59,038 nucleotides of DNA from Bacillota bacterium (GTDB taxonomy: Bacteria > Bacillota_I > Bacilli_A > Izemoplasmatales > Hujiaoplasmataceae). Of the stretch, positions 45,227 through 54,494 are shown one piece after another (position 1 is the stretch's first letter; every line of letters begins with the position of its first letter). Position numbers and translations under genes: made by a program. The stretch spans positions 1 through 59,038 of the forward strand of contig JAHIVB010000007.1 of NCBI GenBank assembly GCA_018816905.1, read 5' to 3'. Under the pieces are notes generated by a model. That model was given only the letters and a program-made list of their open reading frames with translations. It ran no database searches and was not told the DNA's origin.

Positions 45227-45853
45227 ATGTCAAAAAAACGTATGACCTTATCAATAATTGTGTTGATAAGCTCCGTTTTTCTCTTTGTGCTTACCTCTTT
45301 TGCTTGGTTTGCCATATCAGATTTTATCAATGTTGGTAATCCCACAATCGATCTAATCAATATAGAAGCAACTGTAACTCTGTATGTTTCTACAGATGAT
45401 GTCATTTATAACGAAGCCACAGAAATATCGATTTCAAACTCTATTCCTGGTACAGTAATGTATTATAGACTAGTCATAGAAAATACTGGTGATATCGATA
45501 TTCATACCGAAATTGATTTGTATGGATTCACTGATTCAGTCGCAGATCCATTGGGTAGTGATGCAAATTACTTAGCTGGTAATTCGTTGTTTGATGTAAT
45601 CAGGGTTAGTCAATCGAATAACTGGAATTCAGAAGTTATCAATAATGTTGTATTGTCTACACTGATTCCATTTCAACCCTCTGGAGACTATTCTCAATCT
45701 TCCGCTACGCTAGTTGAAGATCTTAGTTTAGCTGTTGGAAATACCGCTACTGTTTCATTTTCTTTCACAATCGACGGGGATCTAGCAGGAAACGATTATC
45801 AAAACCTTATGCTCGAAATTACCAGTCTCGCAATTCACTCGGTTGGACAGTAG
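45227..45853 (+). CDS. SipW-type exported protein (TasA/camelysin-like)
   Basis: A 208-residue protein with the start MSKKRMTLSIIVLISSVFLF, then LTSFAWFAISDFINVGNP, a clear A-W-F SipW signature. The mature domain has YYRLVIENTGDIDIHTEIDL and TATVSFSFTIDGDLAGNDYQ, patterns seen in the Ig-like fold of TasA and camelysin. GAGGTGAG precedes the ATG. It is separated by 17 nt from the DUF2357 gene and by 8 nt from the next exported protein, so it belongs to the same operon. Confidence 0.78.
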   Translation: MSKKRMTLSIIVLISSVFLFVLTSFAWFAISDFINVGNPTIDLINIEATVTLYVSTDDVIYNEATEISISNSIPGTVMYYRLVIENTGDIDIHTEIDLYGFTDSVADPLGSDANYLAGNSLFDVIRVSQSNNWNSEVINNVVLSTLIPFQPSGDYSQSSATLVEDLSLAVGNTATVSFSFTIDGDLAGNDYQNLMLEITSLAIHSVGQ

Positions 45854-45861
45854 GTGATGAT

Positions 45862-46461
45862 ATGAAAAAAAGAATCATCCTATTAAGTGTTTCTTCCATC
45901 GTATTCATTCTGGCATCCATTGTAATGCTCGGATTTACCTATGGATGGTGGGTTTCCCTCGTCAATTACCCTGATAATGAAATCAGCGTTGGCGATCTTA
46001 GGTACACCCCTTCAGGTGGATTCATTACAGGTGGAGCTAGTTATGTATATCTTCCAGGAGAAGAGCTCATTGATTCCACGATTACGATAGACAACGCTTC
46101 CCCTATCGACTCTCAACTCAGAGTCAAAATCGAGTACACGAAGTGGACATTTGATGTTACGCTCCAATCTGAAACTGTAGTCTATACAGCCAGTGCGTCT
46201 GATCACATCTATGTCGGTCTCGATGCAAATCTACAACTGGTCGGTGATTATTACTATTACGGTGGAGATTCTAATGTACTTTCCCCAGATTCCGGCTTAA
46301 TGACGCTCATCACGTCTCTTTACTATGATGGATCAGTCACAACCTTCGATTATGCCGGTCAAGAAGTAACGGTTACGATTACAATCGAAGTCAAGCAAGG
46401 TGGGGACCTGACTTGGTCCGATCTTATCGGGTATGACTTCTCTACTGGATATCCAGAATAA
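45862..46461 (+). CDS. exported SipW-type-like protein
   Basis: A 199-residue exported protein with MKKRIILLSVSSIVFILASI as signal core and LGFTYGWWVSLVNYPDNEISVGDL after it. G-W-W replaces the A-W-F motif. The mature part is beta-rich with STITIDNASPIDSQLRVKIE and Tyr-rich stretches. It lies between another SipW-type gene and the second SipW peptidase, which may be adapted to it. Surface or matrix function is inferred from context. Confidence 0.68.
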   Translation: MKKRIILLSVSSIVFILASIVMLGFTYGWWVSLVNYPDNEISVGDLRYTPSGGFITGGASYVYLPGEELIDSTITIDNASPIDSQLRVKIEYTKWTFDVTLQSETVVYTASASDHIYVGLDANLQLVGDYYYYGGDSNVLSPDSGLMTLITSLYYDGSVTTFDYAGQEVTVTITIEVKQGGDLTWSDLIGYDFSTGYPE

Positions 46462-46484
46462 CCCAATCAAAAAGAGGTGGCGGA

Positions 46485-47123
46485 ATGCATAAAAAAATAC
46501 TTAAAATTGTATTACAAGTACTGCCATTCATCTTTTTTGCATTTGCTTTATTTTTAATCCTACAAGTTGTTCTTGCTCTCAAAAACGATCGTACACCTTC
46601 CGTGTTCGGGTATTCTATTTTCTTGATTCTGACTCCTTCAATGGAAGATACAATCATGACCGGAGATTTAATCTTCGTCGACATTAATACAACCGAATAT
46701 GAAGAAGGAGACATTATAACCTTTTACAATCCTGAAAATCCAAATATGACGATTACTCACAGAATCATAACGATTACTGATGACAACGGTACGCTTCTTT
46801 ATACCACTAAAGGAGATAACAATAATTCTTCAGGTTCTTTTGAAACAGAGTTTACAGATGAGTATATCATCGGTAAATACGTCTCTAAATCTTCTTTCTT
46901 TGGAAAAATCTATCAATTCATCTTTACCGGTGGGATTAACTTGATTTATGGTACTGTTGTATTAGTATTTGTACTGATCGGCGTTACAGAAGTGTCACAC
47001 TTGATTAAGACGGTGGGACAACACCGGAAAGAGTTGCTTGAAAAAGAAAAAGAGAAGATGATTGAAGAAGAAAAAGCGAGACTTCGAAAAGAGTACGCTG
47101 ATAAGAATCAAAGCGAAGAGTAA
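46485..47123 (+). CDS. sipW: SipW-type signal peptidase I (2)
   Basis: A 212-residue ER/SipW-type signal peptidase. The Ser nucleophile lies in LTPSMEDTIMTGDLIFVD near residue 52, the His in ITHRIITI near 92, and the conserved TKGDNNNSSG near 108. TM helices are at about 7-30 and 142-165, with a highly charged Lys/Glu C-terminal tail. It is distinct in sequence from the first SipW peptidase 5 kb upstream, suggesting division of substrates. GAGGTGG precedes the ATG, and a terminator closes the operon. Confidence 0.9.
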   Translation: MHKKILKIVLQVLPFIFFAFALFLILQVVLALKNDRTPSVFGYSIFLILTPSMEDTIMTGDLIFVDINTTEYEEGDIITFYNPENPNMTITHRIITITDDNGTLLYTTKGDNNNSSGSFETEFTDEYIIGKYVSKSSFFGKIYQFIFTGGINLIYGTVVLVFVLIGVTEVSHLIKTVGQHRKELLEKEKEKMIEEEKARLRKEYADKNQSEE

Positions 47124-47140
47124 CCCTCTTCGTTTTTTTT
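47114..47140 (+). terminator. terminator of the sipW-AAA operon
   Basis: CGAAGAG (47114-47120) pairs perfectly with CTCTTCG (47126-47132), followed by eight T. The stop codon of the peptidase gene is in the loop. Confidence 0.88.
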
Positions 47141-47177
47141 GTTTTATATATTTATCAAGGAAATGAATGATATCGGT

Positions 47178-47183
47178 TATAAT
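47178..47183 (+). promoter_or_regulatory. -10 element of walJ
   Basis: TATAAT 17 nt upstream of the walJ ATG, with GGAGTGAG between. No convincing -35. Confidence 0.45.
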
Positions 47184-47200
47184 AGAAGTGGAGTGAGAAG

Positions 47201-47989
47201 ATGAAAATACACATTTTAGCGAGTGGTTCCAAAGGGAACTGCACATACATTGAAATCGGAAATCATAAAATCTTAATAGATGCAGGTCTTTCAATGAAAC
47301 AATTTCATTTAAGACTCGCTGAAAAAGGAATTGAATTGGACCGTCTTGACGCGGTTTTTATAACTCACGAACATTCAGATCATATCGGAGGGCTTGCGAC
47401 TTTGTTTCGTAAATACCATATGCCCATCTATCTCTCCCAAGGGACCTGCCGCAATCTTGGAAGAATGACTCTAGAAAAAATAGATCCCTCCGGATTTCGG
47501 TTTACAGAGTTTGGTACTCCAATACTTCTAAATGGATATTCAGTACTTCCTTTTATGACCTATCATGATGCATTAGAGCCTTCTGGATACCGCTTTACCG
47601 AAGCGTCTAAATCTCTAGTGTACATGACGGACACAGGATATTTTCCTGAAAATAAGTTTGATCTATTAAGAAATGCGGACCTTTACATCATCGAGAGCAA
47701 TCATGATCCCGATCTTCTGCTTGACAGTGAAAGACCATGGTTGTTGAAAAGAAGAATATTAGATGATCAAGGTCATCTTTCCAATGAAGACAGTGCCTAT
47801 TTAATGATGAATGTACTAGGCGAGAACACGAAACAAATCATTTTAGCCCATCTTTCGGAGGAGTGCAATACCGAAGACGATGCATTGTCGACTTACCAAA
47901 GAGTCTTCAAAAAACAAGGATTGGTATGGGATGATTTCAAAATCGTCTGTGCAAAACAAAATCAATCCATGGATGAAATCATCCTTTAA
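47201..47989 (+). CDS. walJ: metallo-beta-lactamase-fold hydrolase WalJ (YycJ)
   Basis: A 262-residue MBL-fold protein: HILASGSKGNCTYIEIG at the start, the metal-binding ITHEHSDHIGG near residue 62, YMTDTGYF and the late LAHLSEECN, all matching WalJ/YycJ. In Bacillus it is linked to the WalRK cell-wall regulon and to genome integrity, with a suspected nuclease activity. Here it is not beside walRK but between the SipW operon and nifJ. Monocistronic. Confidence 0.88.
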   Translation: MKIHILASGSKGNCTYIEIGNHKILIDAGLSMKQFHLRLAEKGIELDRLDAVFITHEHSDHIGGLATLFRKYHMPIYLSQGTCRNLGRMTLEKIDPSGFRFTEFGTPILLNGYSVLPFMTYHDALEPSGYRFTEASKSLVYMTDTGYFPENKFDLLRNADLYIIESNHDPDLLLDSERPWLLKRRILDDQGHLSNEDSAYLMMNVLGENTKQIILAHLSEECNTEDDALSTYQRVFKKQGLVWDDFKIVCAKQNQSMDEIIL

Positions 47990-48041
47990 ACCTTTAAGAC
48001 GCATTGCGACTGAATGTAAGCGTATTTTTAGCAGGAAAGAA

Positions 48042-48070
48042 TTGTCAATAATACTCAAGTGATGTATAAT
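48042..48070 (+). promoter_or_regulatory. nifJ promoter
   Basis: TTGTCA (48042-48047), 17 nt, TGTATAAT with TATAAT at 48065-48070. The SD AGGAGG precedes the ATG at 48120. Confidence 0.8.
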
Positions 48071-48119
48071 AACATAGTGAACGAAATGAGTTTTTCAATA
48101 TATAGGAGGTTATGTCTTT

Positions 48120-51100
48120 ATGTCAACAAAAAAAGTGTTTCAATCTATGGATGGAAACCAAGCTGCCGCTTATTGTGCTTATGCCTTTACTGAAGTAGCG
48201 GGAATCTATCCGATTACACCATCGACACCAATGCCAGAATATACGGATCTTTGGGCGTCGCAAGGCAAGAAAAATTTATTTGGAATGCCTGTCAAACTCG
48301 TAGAAATGCAATCGGAAGCCGGAGCGGCTGGTACCGTCCACGGATCCTTGATTTCCGGCGCGCTTACTACCACTTTTACAGCATCTCAAGGGTTACTCTT
48401 AAAGATTCCAAACATGTATAAAATCGCAGGTGAATTGCTACCGGGAGTTATCCACGTTGCAGCTCGCTCGATTGCAGCGCAATCCCTTTCTATTTTTGGT
48501 GACCATCAAGACGTGATGGCCGCTAGACAAACCGGATTTGCAATCCTAGCTTCAGGGTCTGTTCAAGAAACAATGGATTTGGCAGGTGTTGCTCATCTAG
48601 CTGCCATTAAAACCAGCATTCCATTCATGCATTTCTTTGATGGATTCAGAACCTCTCATGAAGTCAATAAAATCGAAGTCATGGATTATTCGGTTTATGA
48701 CAGACTTCTTGACAGAGATGCCATCAAAGCATTCCGTGCAAGAGCACTGAATTCCAGTCATCCAGTCACAAAAGGTACCGCTCAAAACGATGACGTTTAC
48801 TTCCAAGCAAAAGAAGTACAAGAAAAATATTATACACCGATTCCTGATGTCGTATCTGAGTACCTTGATGAAATCTCAAAAGTAACCGGACGCGATTATA
48901 AGCCATTTACATATTATGGTGCTGAAGATGCAGAAGAAGTCATCATCGCCATGGGTAGCGTTACCGAAACGATGAGAGAAGTCGTAGACTTCAAAACATC
49001 TCAAGGTGAAAAAGTCGGTATGGTTGCAGTTCATCTTTATCGTCCATTCTCCGAAAAATACTTCTTTAACGTAATGCCAAAAACAGTAAAGAAAATCGCT
49101 GTTCTTGACCGTACCAAAGAAGCTGGTTCCGTTGGAGAACCTTTATACCTTGACGTCAAATCCGTTTACTACGGAAAAGAAAATGCCCCACAAATCGTTG
49201 GTGGACGTTATGGTCTGTCTTCAAAAGATACTGATCCTGCTCAAATTTTCGCAGTATACGAAAATTTAAGAGGACAATTGAAAGACCGTTTTACCATCGG
49301 TATCGTTGATGATGTCAATCATTCAAGCTTACCGGTAGAAGAAACTCCTGACGTAACAGATCCAAACACGACAGAACTATTGTTCTTCGGTCTTGGTGGA
49401 GACGGTATGGTTGGAGCTGTGAAGAACATCTCCAAAGTCATCGGAGACTACACGGATCTTTATGGACAAGCTTATGCTTCCTACGATTCAAAAAAATCCG
49501 GTGGAGTTACCAGAATGCATCTCCGTTTCGGAAAAAATCCGATTCATTCAACATACCTTGTAAATCATCCTCATTTCGTTGCTTGTTCGCAAGAAAGCTA
49601 TCTAGAACGCTTTGAATTGATTAGAGGTATTCGAAAAGGCGGAATCTTCTTATTAGCTACAACGCACAATCCTGATGAAATTGATACTTTGTTACCAAAT
49701 GACATCAAAAAGATTTTAGCGAGAAAACAAGCGAAATTATTTGTTATCGATGCATATAAACTTGCAAAAGAAATCGGAGAACCAAAACTTGTTTCCACGA
49801 TTATGCAAAGTGCGTTCTTCAAACTGAATGAACAAATCATGCCTTACGCAAAAGCACAAAAAGCAATGAAGACTTATGCGCTTAAAACATTCGAAAGAAA
49901 AGGCGAAGAAATCGTTGAAATGAACTATCAAGCGATTGATCGTGGCGCTGGAGAACTCGTTGAAGTCAAAGTCGACCCAGAATGGGCAAAACTTGAACTT
50001 GTCGCAGTCGAAGACTCCAAACGTCCGGATTTCGTTAAGAACATCGCTGATAAAGTCAATGCGATTGAAGGATATGACCTACCGACCTCTGCTTTCTTAG
50101 GATACGAAGACGGAATGATTCCAAACGGTACTGCAGCGTTTGAAAAACGCGGTGTTGCTGAAGAAGTATCTACTTGGCTTGCAGACAATTGCATCCAATG
50201 TAACCAATGCTCCTATGCTTGTCCTCATGCTTGTATCCGCCCAATTTTAGCAACCGCAGAAGAAGCAGCAGCTTCTCCTGAAGGAACCATTTGGAAAGAC
50301 GCAGTCGGAAAAGGCTTGGAAGGATTGAAATACAGAATCCAAGTTTCTGTCTTGGATTGTACAGGATGTACCGTTTGCGTTAACACTTGCCCAGCGAAAA
50401 CAAAAGCTTTGGAAATGAATCCAATTCAAACCCAAATCGAAGACAAACAACATGTTAAAGCAGAATATTGCTACAACGAAGTCACAAGCAAAGCAAGTCT
50501 TGTTGGCAAAAACACATACAAAAACGTTCAGTTCGAAACACCGCTCTTTGAATTCAGTGGTGCTTGCGCAGGTTGCGGAGAAACACCTTACATCAAATTC
50601 GCTACGCAACTCTTTGGCGAAAGAATGGTGATTGCGAATGCAACCGGATGTTCATCCATCTATGGTGCATCTTTCCCGGCAAGTCCTTACACGACAAACA
50701 AAGAAGGAAGAGGTCCTGCTTGGGCAAACTCCTTATTTGAAGATAATGCTGAGTTTGGTTTCGGTATGCAAATCGCTCAAGAGACTCTAAGAGACAGAAT
50801 CCAAAACACCATTTTTGAAAAAGAAAAAGATTTCAAATCCGAAGAACTTAAATCCCTTCTCAAAGAATGGGTTGATAACCGTCAAAACGGAGACAAGACT
50901 TTAGAACTTTCCAGAAAAATCGTTCCACTCCTTGTCGCTGATAAGACTTCTGCATCCGAATCCATCTTAGAATTACAACAATTCCTCGTCAAACAATCCA
51001 ATTGGATTATTGGTGGAGACGGTTGGGCTTATGACATCGGATACGGCGGACTTGATCATGTCATCGCAAATAACGAAGACGTTAACATTCTAGTTCTAGA

Positions 51101-51665
51101 CACCGAAGTATACTCCAATACCGGAGGTCAATCCTCAAAATCCGCACGTGCGGGATCGATTGCAAAATTCACCGCATCCGGAAAACCAGGAAAGAAAAAA
51201 GATTTAGCTTCACTTGCAATGACTTATGAAAGCGTCTATGTCGCTACCATCAGCCATGGTGCAAATGCAACACAATTATTGAAAGCAATGAAAGAAGCAG
51301 AATCCTATCCAGGCCCATCCCTCATCATCGCTTATTCTCCATGTATCGCACATGGAATCAATGGTGGTTTAGGTAATTCTCATCGTCAAGCAAAACTTGC
51401 GACAGAATGTGGCTACTGGCCAATCTTCCGTTATGATCCACGTTTGATTGAAGAAGGTAAAAACCCATTCATGCTTGATTCCAGAGAACCGCAATGGGAA
51501 AAATATCACGACTTCTTACTAAGCGAGAATCGTTACCAACAACTCGTACAAACCAATCCGAATGAAGCAGAAACATTGTTAAGCCACAACTTGAAAGACG
51601 CAAAACGTCGTTGGGCTATGTACAAACGTTATGCTGCAATGGACTATTCAACAGTCATAGAATAA
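48120..51665 (+). CDS. nifJ: pyruvate:ferredoxin (flavodoxin) oxidoreductase
   Basis: It oxidatively decarboxylates pyruvate to acetyl-CoA and CO2 and passes electrons to ferredoxin or flavodoxin. The single-chain enzyme has 1181 residues, the usual length. Domain order: pyruvate/TPP region (GIYPITPSTPMPEY, VEMQSEAGAAG), gamma domain (LFFGLGGDGMVGAVKNI), two 4Fe-4S motifs (CIQCNQCSYACPHACI near 690, CTGCTVCVNTCP near 746), a third Cys set with GACAGCGETPY, and the TPP domain GGDGWAYDIGYGGLDHV near 966. It indicates anaerobic pyruvate fermentation and is the source of reduced ferredoxin. Monocistronic with strong promoter and terminator. Confidence 0.97.
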   Translation: MSTKKVFQSMDGNQAAAYCAYAFTEVAGIYPITPSTPMPEYTDLWASQGKKNLFGMPVKLVEMQSEAGAAGTVHGSLISGALTTTFTASQGLLLKIPNMYKIAGELLPGVIHVAARSIAAQSLSIFGDHQDVMAARQTGFAILASGSVQETMDLAGVAHLAAIKTSIPFMHFFDGFRTSHEVNKIEVMDYSVYDRLLDRDAIKAFRARALNSSHPVTKGTAQNDDVYFQAKEVQEKYYTPIPDVVSEYLDEISKVTGRDYKPFTYYGAEDAEEVIIAMGSVTETMREVVDFKTSQGEKVGMVAVHLYRPFSEKYFFNVMPKTVKKIAVLDRTKEAGSVGEPLYLDVKSVYYGKENAPQIVGGRYGLSSKDTDPAQIFAVYENLRGQLKDRFTIGIVDDVNHSSLPVEETPDVTDPNTTELLFFGLGGDGMVGAVKNISKVIGDYTDLYGQAYASYDSKKSGGVTRMHLRFGKNPIHSTYLVNHPHFVACSQESYLERFELIRGIRKGGIFLLATTHNPDEIDTLLPNDIKKILARKQAKLFVIDAYKLAKEIGEPKLVSTIMQSAFFKLNEQIMPYAKAQKAMKTYALKTFERKGEEIVEMNYQAIDRGAGELVEVKVDPEWAKLELVAVEDSKRPDFVKNIADKVNAIEGYDLPTSAFLGYEDGMIPNGTAAFEKRGVAEEVSTWLADNCIQCNQCSYACPHACIRPILATAEEAAASPEGTIWKDAVGKGLEGLKYRIQVSVLDCTGCTVCVNTCPAKTKALEMNPIQTQIEDKQHVKAEYCYNEVTSKASLVGKNTYKNVQFETPLFEFSGACAGCGETPYIKFATQLFGERMVIANATGCSSIYGASFPASPYTTNKEGRGPAWANSLFEDNAEFGFGMQIAQETLRDRIQNTIFEKEKDFKSEELKSLLKEWVDNRQNGDKTLELSRKIVPLLVADKTSASESILELQQFLVKQSNWIIGGDGWAYDIGYGGLDHVIANNEDVNILVLDTEVYSNTGGQSSKSARAGSIAKFTASGKPGKKKDLASLAMTYESVYVATISHGANATQLLKAMKEAESYPGPSLIIAYSPCIAHGINGGLGNSHRQAKLATECGYWPIFRYDPRLIEEGKNPFMLDSREPQWEKYHDFLLSENRYQQLVQTNPNEAETLLSHNLKDAKRRWAMYKRYAAMDYSTVIE

Positions 51666-51674
51666 TTTCCGATT

Positions 51675-51707
51675 AGGAGCGACATCCTCATGTCGCTCCT
51701 TTTTTTT
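51675..51707 (+). terminator. nifJ terminator
   Basis: Perfect 11-bp stem AGGAGCGACAT / ATGTCGCTCCT around CCTC, followed by a run of T. Confidence 0.9.
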
Positions 51708-51794
51708 GATTTATCACAATTTCCGCACTTTTCTTTGATATAATGCCTTTGCAAATACTGTAAAAAAAAGTTTTTAAAAAACAGGGATTTGTTA

Positions 51795-51800
51795 TATAAT
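51795..51800 (+). promoter_or_regulatory. -10 element of the lipoprotein foldase gene
   Basis: TATAAT 38 nt upstream of the ATG at 51839. No strong -35 is visible. Another TATAAT lies at about 51738. Confidence 0.4.
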
Positions 51801-51838
51801 AGAATAAAGTGTCTACAATACTAAAGGAGTTTGAAAAA

Positions 51839-54439
51839 ATGCAATTGATGACAAAAAGAGCCCTAACTTTATTGCTAGGAGTTATCGCAGCAATCACGAT
51901 GGTTGGCTGCAAAGAAAAAACAACCACGACAACCGCTTTATTTGAAGGGGCTACCCCAGAATTATCCAATCCCGATGATGTTTTCTATCAAAACGGGGAT
52001 TTTTCGATTACTTATGGTGAAATCTATGACGAATTCAAAATCAATGACGGAATCAACCGTCTTCTTTATATGATTGACATTGAATTATTATCAGATTATC
52101 TTGTTAATGTAACAACCGACGATATCGCAGAAAAAATCAAGTACTTGACTTACGGTACGTTTGACGATACTGAAATCGCTGATATTTCAGAAGAAGACAG
52201 AGCGACATTCGAAGATAATTACGCTGAAAACATGGCTTTGCTTGGTTATACAGGAAATGAAGAGTCGTATGTCAGAATGGTTTGTGCCAAAGAAGACTAT
52301 GCGATTGATGCAATGAGCAATGAGTCAAATTCAGACGAAGTATGGTATAACGGACCTTCAACCATCGCGAGCTATTACAGTTCAACCTATTTTGAAGACG
52401 TCACTGCCATCAAAATCCGTTTTTATAGTGAAACAGACGCCAAAAATGTATTAAAGCATTTTAATCTAGTTTCAATGTCTGGGGCATTACGTTTATATAC
52501 CGGTATGAAACCGATTGATGAAGTTCCGTCTTCCAGTTTCAATGACACGAACACTGTTGCATTGACCGAAGCTCAAATCATCGATTATTTCACTGAAATG
52601 TATAATTACGTATACTCAGGATACAGAACAACGTTATCAACCGATGCCACTGTAGCTGAGTTAGTTGCAAATGAAGACCTCAAACAAAACTACCTCGATA
52701 CTTTCTATGCTTCTGCAACATTCTCCACTTTCGTTTTCAAGACACTTGGAAATTTAGCTGATTTTAACAGCGGTGCTAGTACAAAAGCTTACTACACTTA
52801 TGCGCCTGTAAAATACTATGGGACAAACGATACTTCCTATTACATGATTTTGAATCTTGAAAGTCCTACAAAAGCCGATGTGACGGATTTTGATGGAACA
52901 GAGAGTGATCTTGTTGCATTGATTGGACAAGATGTTTATACCGAAATTTATGATACGATTCAAGAAAATTATTTATCTACTTCCGGATTCATTGCGGAAC
53001 GAATTGCAGAACTTAGAGCTGAAAACGATTTGGTCATTTACGATTATTACTTAGGAATCGACTATCAATCGATTGACGCTGATTATATTCTTGACGAAGA
53101 AGGCGACGCTTCCATCGTTGCGAGTTTCGCAGGAGAAGAAATCACCGCTGACGAACTATTTGCTTATTCGATGGACATCAACGCAGGGTTATACGCGCTT
53201 TACACTGCACAACTAGGAATCTCTATGAACGAGTATTTCTCCGTTGCTTATTGTGACGATACGTCTGTTCCTTGCGAAAGCGACATTGCGCTTAATACTT
53301 CATCAAAAATGGTGGAACATCGTACCGCTTTAGAAGAATTAAGAACCAGTTTTGAAAGCAGTTATTATGTATACTACTATACCTTTGAAGAATACATTTA
53401 TCTAGCATATGGCGCGAAGTCCGATGACGATATGCTCGCAAAATACTATGTCAAATCAACATTGCAACCTTATATGGTTTACGAACAACTTCAAAAGAAC
53501 AGTTGGGAATTATTAACTGGATATCTATATGATTTAGTTCAAGAATATTATGACAATTACTTTAGTTTGAATGTCGATCATTTGTTAATCTACATTGATC
53601 GCAATGAAGATGGAAATCAAGACAATTACGATGACTTCCTTGAAGAATTGGAAGACAGAGCAGCTTATGATACATTACTTTCAGATTTCGAGTCTGCCAT
53701 CAGAACTTATCTCGACGAAGATGGAAATTCATTTACAACCTTGATTTCTGATTATGCAAAAGCAAAAAGAAACGATGCCGTTTGGGCTCCGTTCAAAGCC
53801 TATGGTTTCTGCATCATGACTGAAGACTTATCTTCCTCAGGGTCACTCAATTACATGAATTCAGTGGATACTTTGGAAACACCGTTTGTTGATGCTTTAA
53901 TCGATACTTACCAACAATATATATTACCTGAAAATGTTGAAAGCACTTCGATCTATTATGATGGAGATGTCAATACTTCTTATGGTACTCATTTGATCTT
54001 TGCGACCAAAGGAACCGATTTCACGAAACCATCTGCTAAATTTACGATGACATATGATGACCATGGAATTGAGAACTACACTATAGGTGTTGAAAACTCT
54101 TCTGATATGGTCAGCCTTAGCCAACTACAAATTTATGCAGAGTATCGTTTTGATCAAATCGTATACGGAACCGATGAAGATGCAGAAGAAACTTACGGTT
54201 TCACTCTCCCGGAAATTCCAACAAGCGTTTTGAACGCAATGGAAGTCTATTTCAGTGACATTCACGATTCGATGTACGTTGTAGGGTTTATCAATGTCAT
54301 CGTTGCCGAAAAATTGGCTGACGGCACATTTATTAATGAAGATAGCGCGTATTGCGGTTGGACCGATCAAGAGATTAAAGACAGCATTGCGACTTTTAGA
54401 GACATTTATTTCAATCAATTATTTGACACAGAAGATTAA
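51839..54439 (+). CDS. PrsA/parvulin-like foldase lipoprotein
   Basis: An 866-residue lipoprotein: MTKRALTLLLGVIAAITMVGC gives lipobox MVGC, then a Lys/Thr linker. The N-terminal ~110 residues after the linker (NPDDVFYQNGDFSITYGEIY) are the SurA_N/PrsA-like region. NVDHLLIYIDRNEDGNQDNY near 577 and SYGTHLIFATKGTDF near 712 match the first strand and the end of a parvulin-type domain. It is a paralogue of the 1111-residue protein at 16.2-19.5 kb (shared EYYDNYFSLNV) but lacks its Ig-like insertion. Predicted to help fold exported proteins. Catalytic isomerase activity is doubtful because the core between these motifs is diverged. ATG 51839 has AAAGGAG; the in-frame upstream start lacks one. 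Confidence 0.78.
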   Translation: MQLMTKRALTLLLGVIAAITMVGCKEKTTTTTALFEGATPELSNPDDVFYQNGDFSITYGEIYDEFKINDGINRLLYMIDIELLSDYLVNVTTDDIAEKIKYLTYGTFDDTEIADISEEDRATFEDNYAENMALLGYTGNEESYVRMVCAKEDYAIDAMSNESNSDEVWYNGPSTIASYYSSTYFEDVTAIKIRFYSETDAKNVLKHFNLVSMSGALRLYTGMKPIDEVPSSSFNDTNTVALTEAQIIDYFTEMYNYVYSGYRTTLSTDATVAELVANEDLKQNYLDTFYASATFSTFVFKTLGNLADFNSGASTKAYYTYAPVKYYGTNDTSYYMILNLESPTKADVTDFDGTESDLVALIGQDVYTEIYDTIQENYLSTSGFIAERIAELRAENDLVIYDYYLGIDYQSIDADYILDEEGDASIVASFAGEEITADELFAYSMDINAGLYALYTAQLGISMNEYFSVAYCDDTSVPCESDIALNTSSKMVEHRTALEELRTSFESSYYVYYYTFEEYIYLAYGAKSDDDMLAKYYVKSTLQPYMVYEQLQKNSWELLTGYLYDLVQEYYDNYFSLNVDHLLIYIDRNEDGNQDNYDDFLEELEDRAAYDTLLSDFESAIRTYLDEDGNSFTTLISDYAKAKRNDAVWAPFKAYGFCIMTEDLSSSGSLNYMNSVDTLETPFVDALIDTYQQYILPENVESTSIYYDGDVNTSYGTHLIFATKGTDFTKPSAKFTMTYDDHGIENYTIGVENSSDMVSLSQLQIYAEYRFDQIVYGTDEDAEETYGFTLPEIPTSVLNAMEVYFSDIHDSMYVVGFINVIVAEKLADGTFINEDSAYCGWTDQEIKDSIATFRDIYFNQLFDTED

Positions 54440-54458
54440 TCAATAGCTTTTCAAAATT

Positions 54459-54478
54459 GCGGGGGTTCTCCCCGCTTT
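54459..54478 (+). terminator. terminator after the foldase lipoprotein
   Basis: GCGGGG / CCCCGC stem with loop GTTCT, followed by only three T then CATTT. Moderate strength. Confidence 0.55.
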
Positions 54479-54494
54479 CATTTGAGGGGAAATT

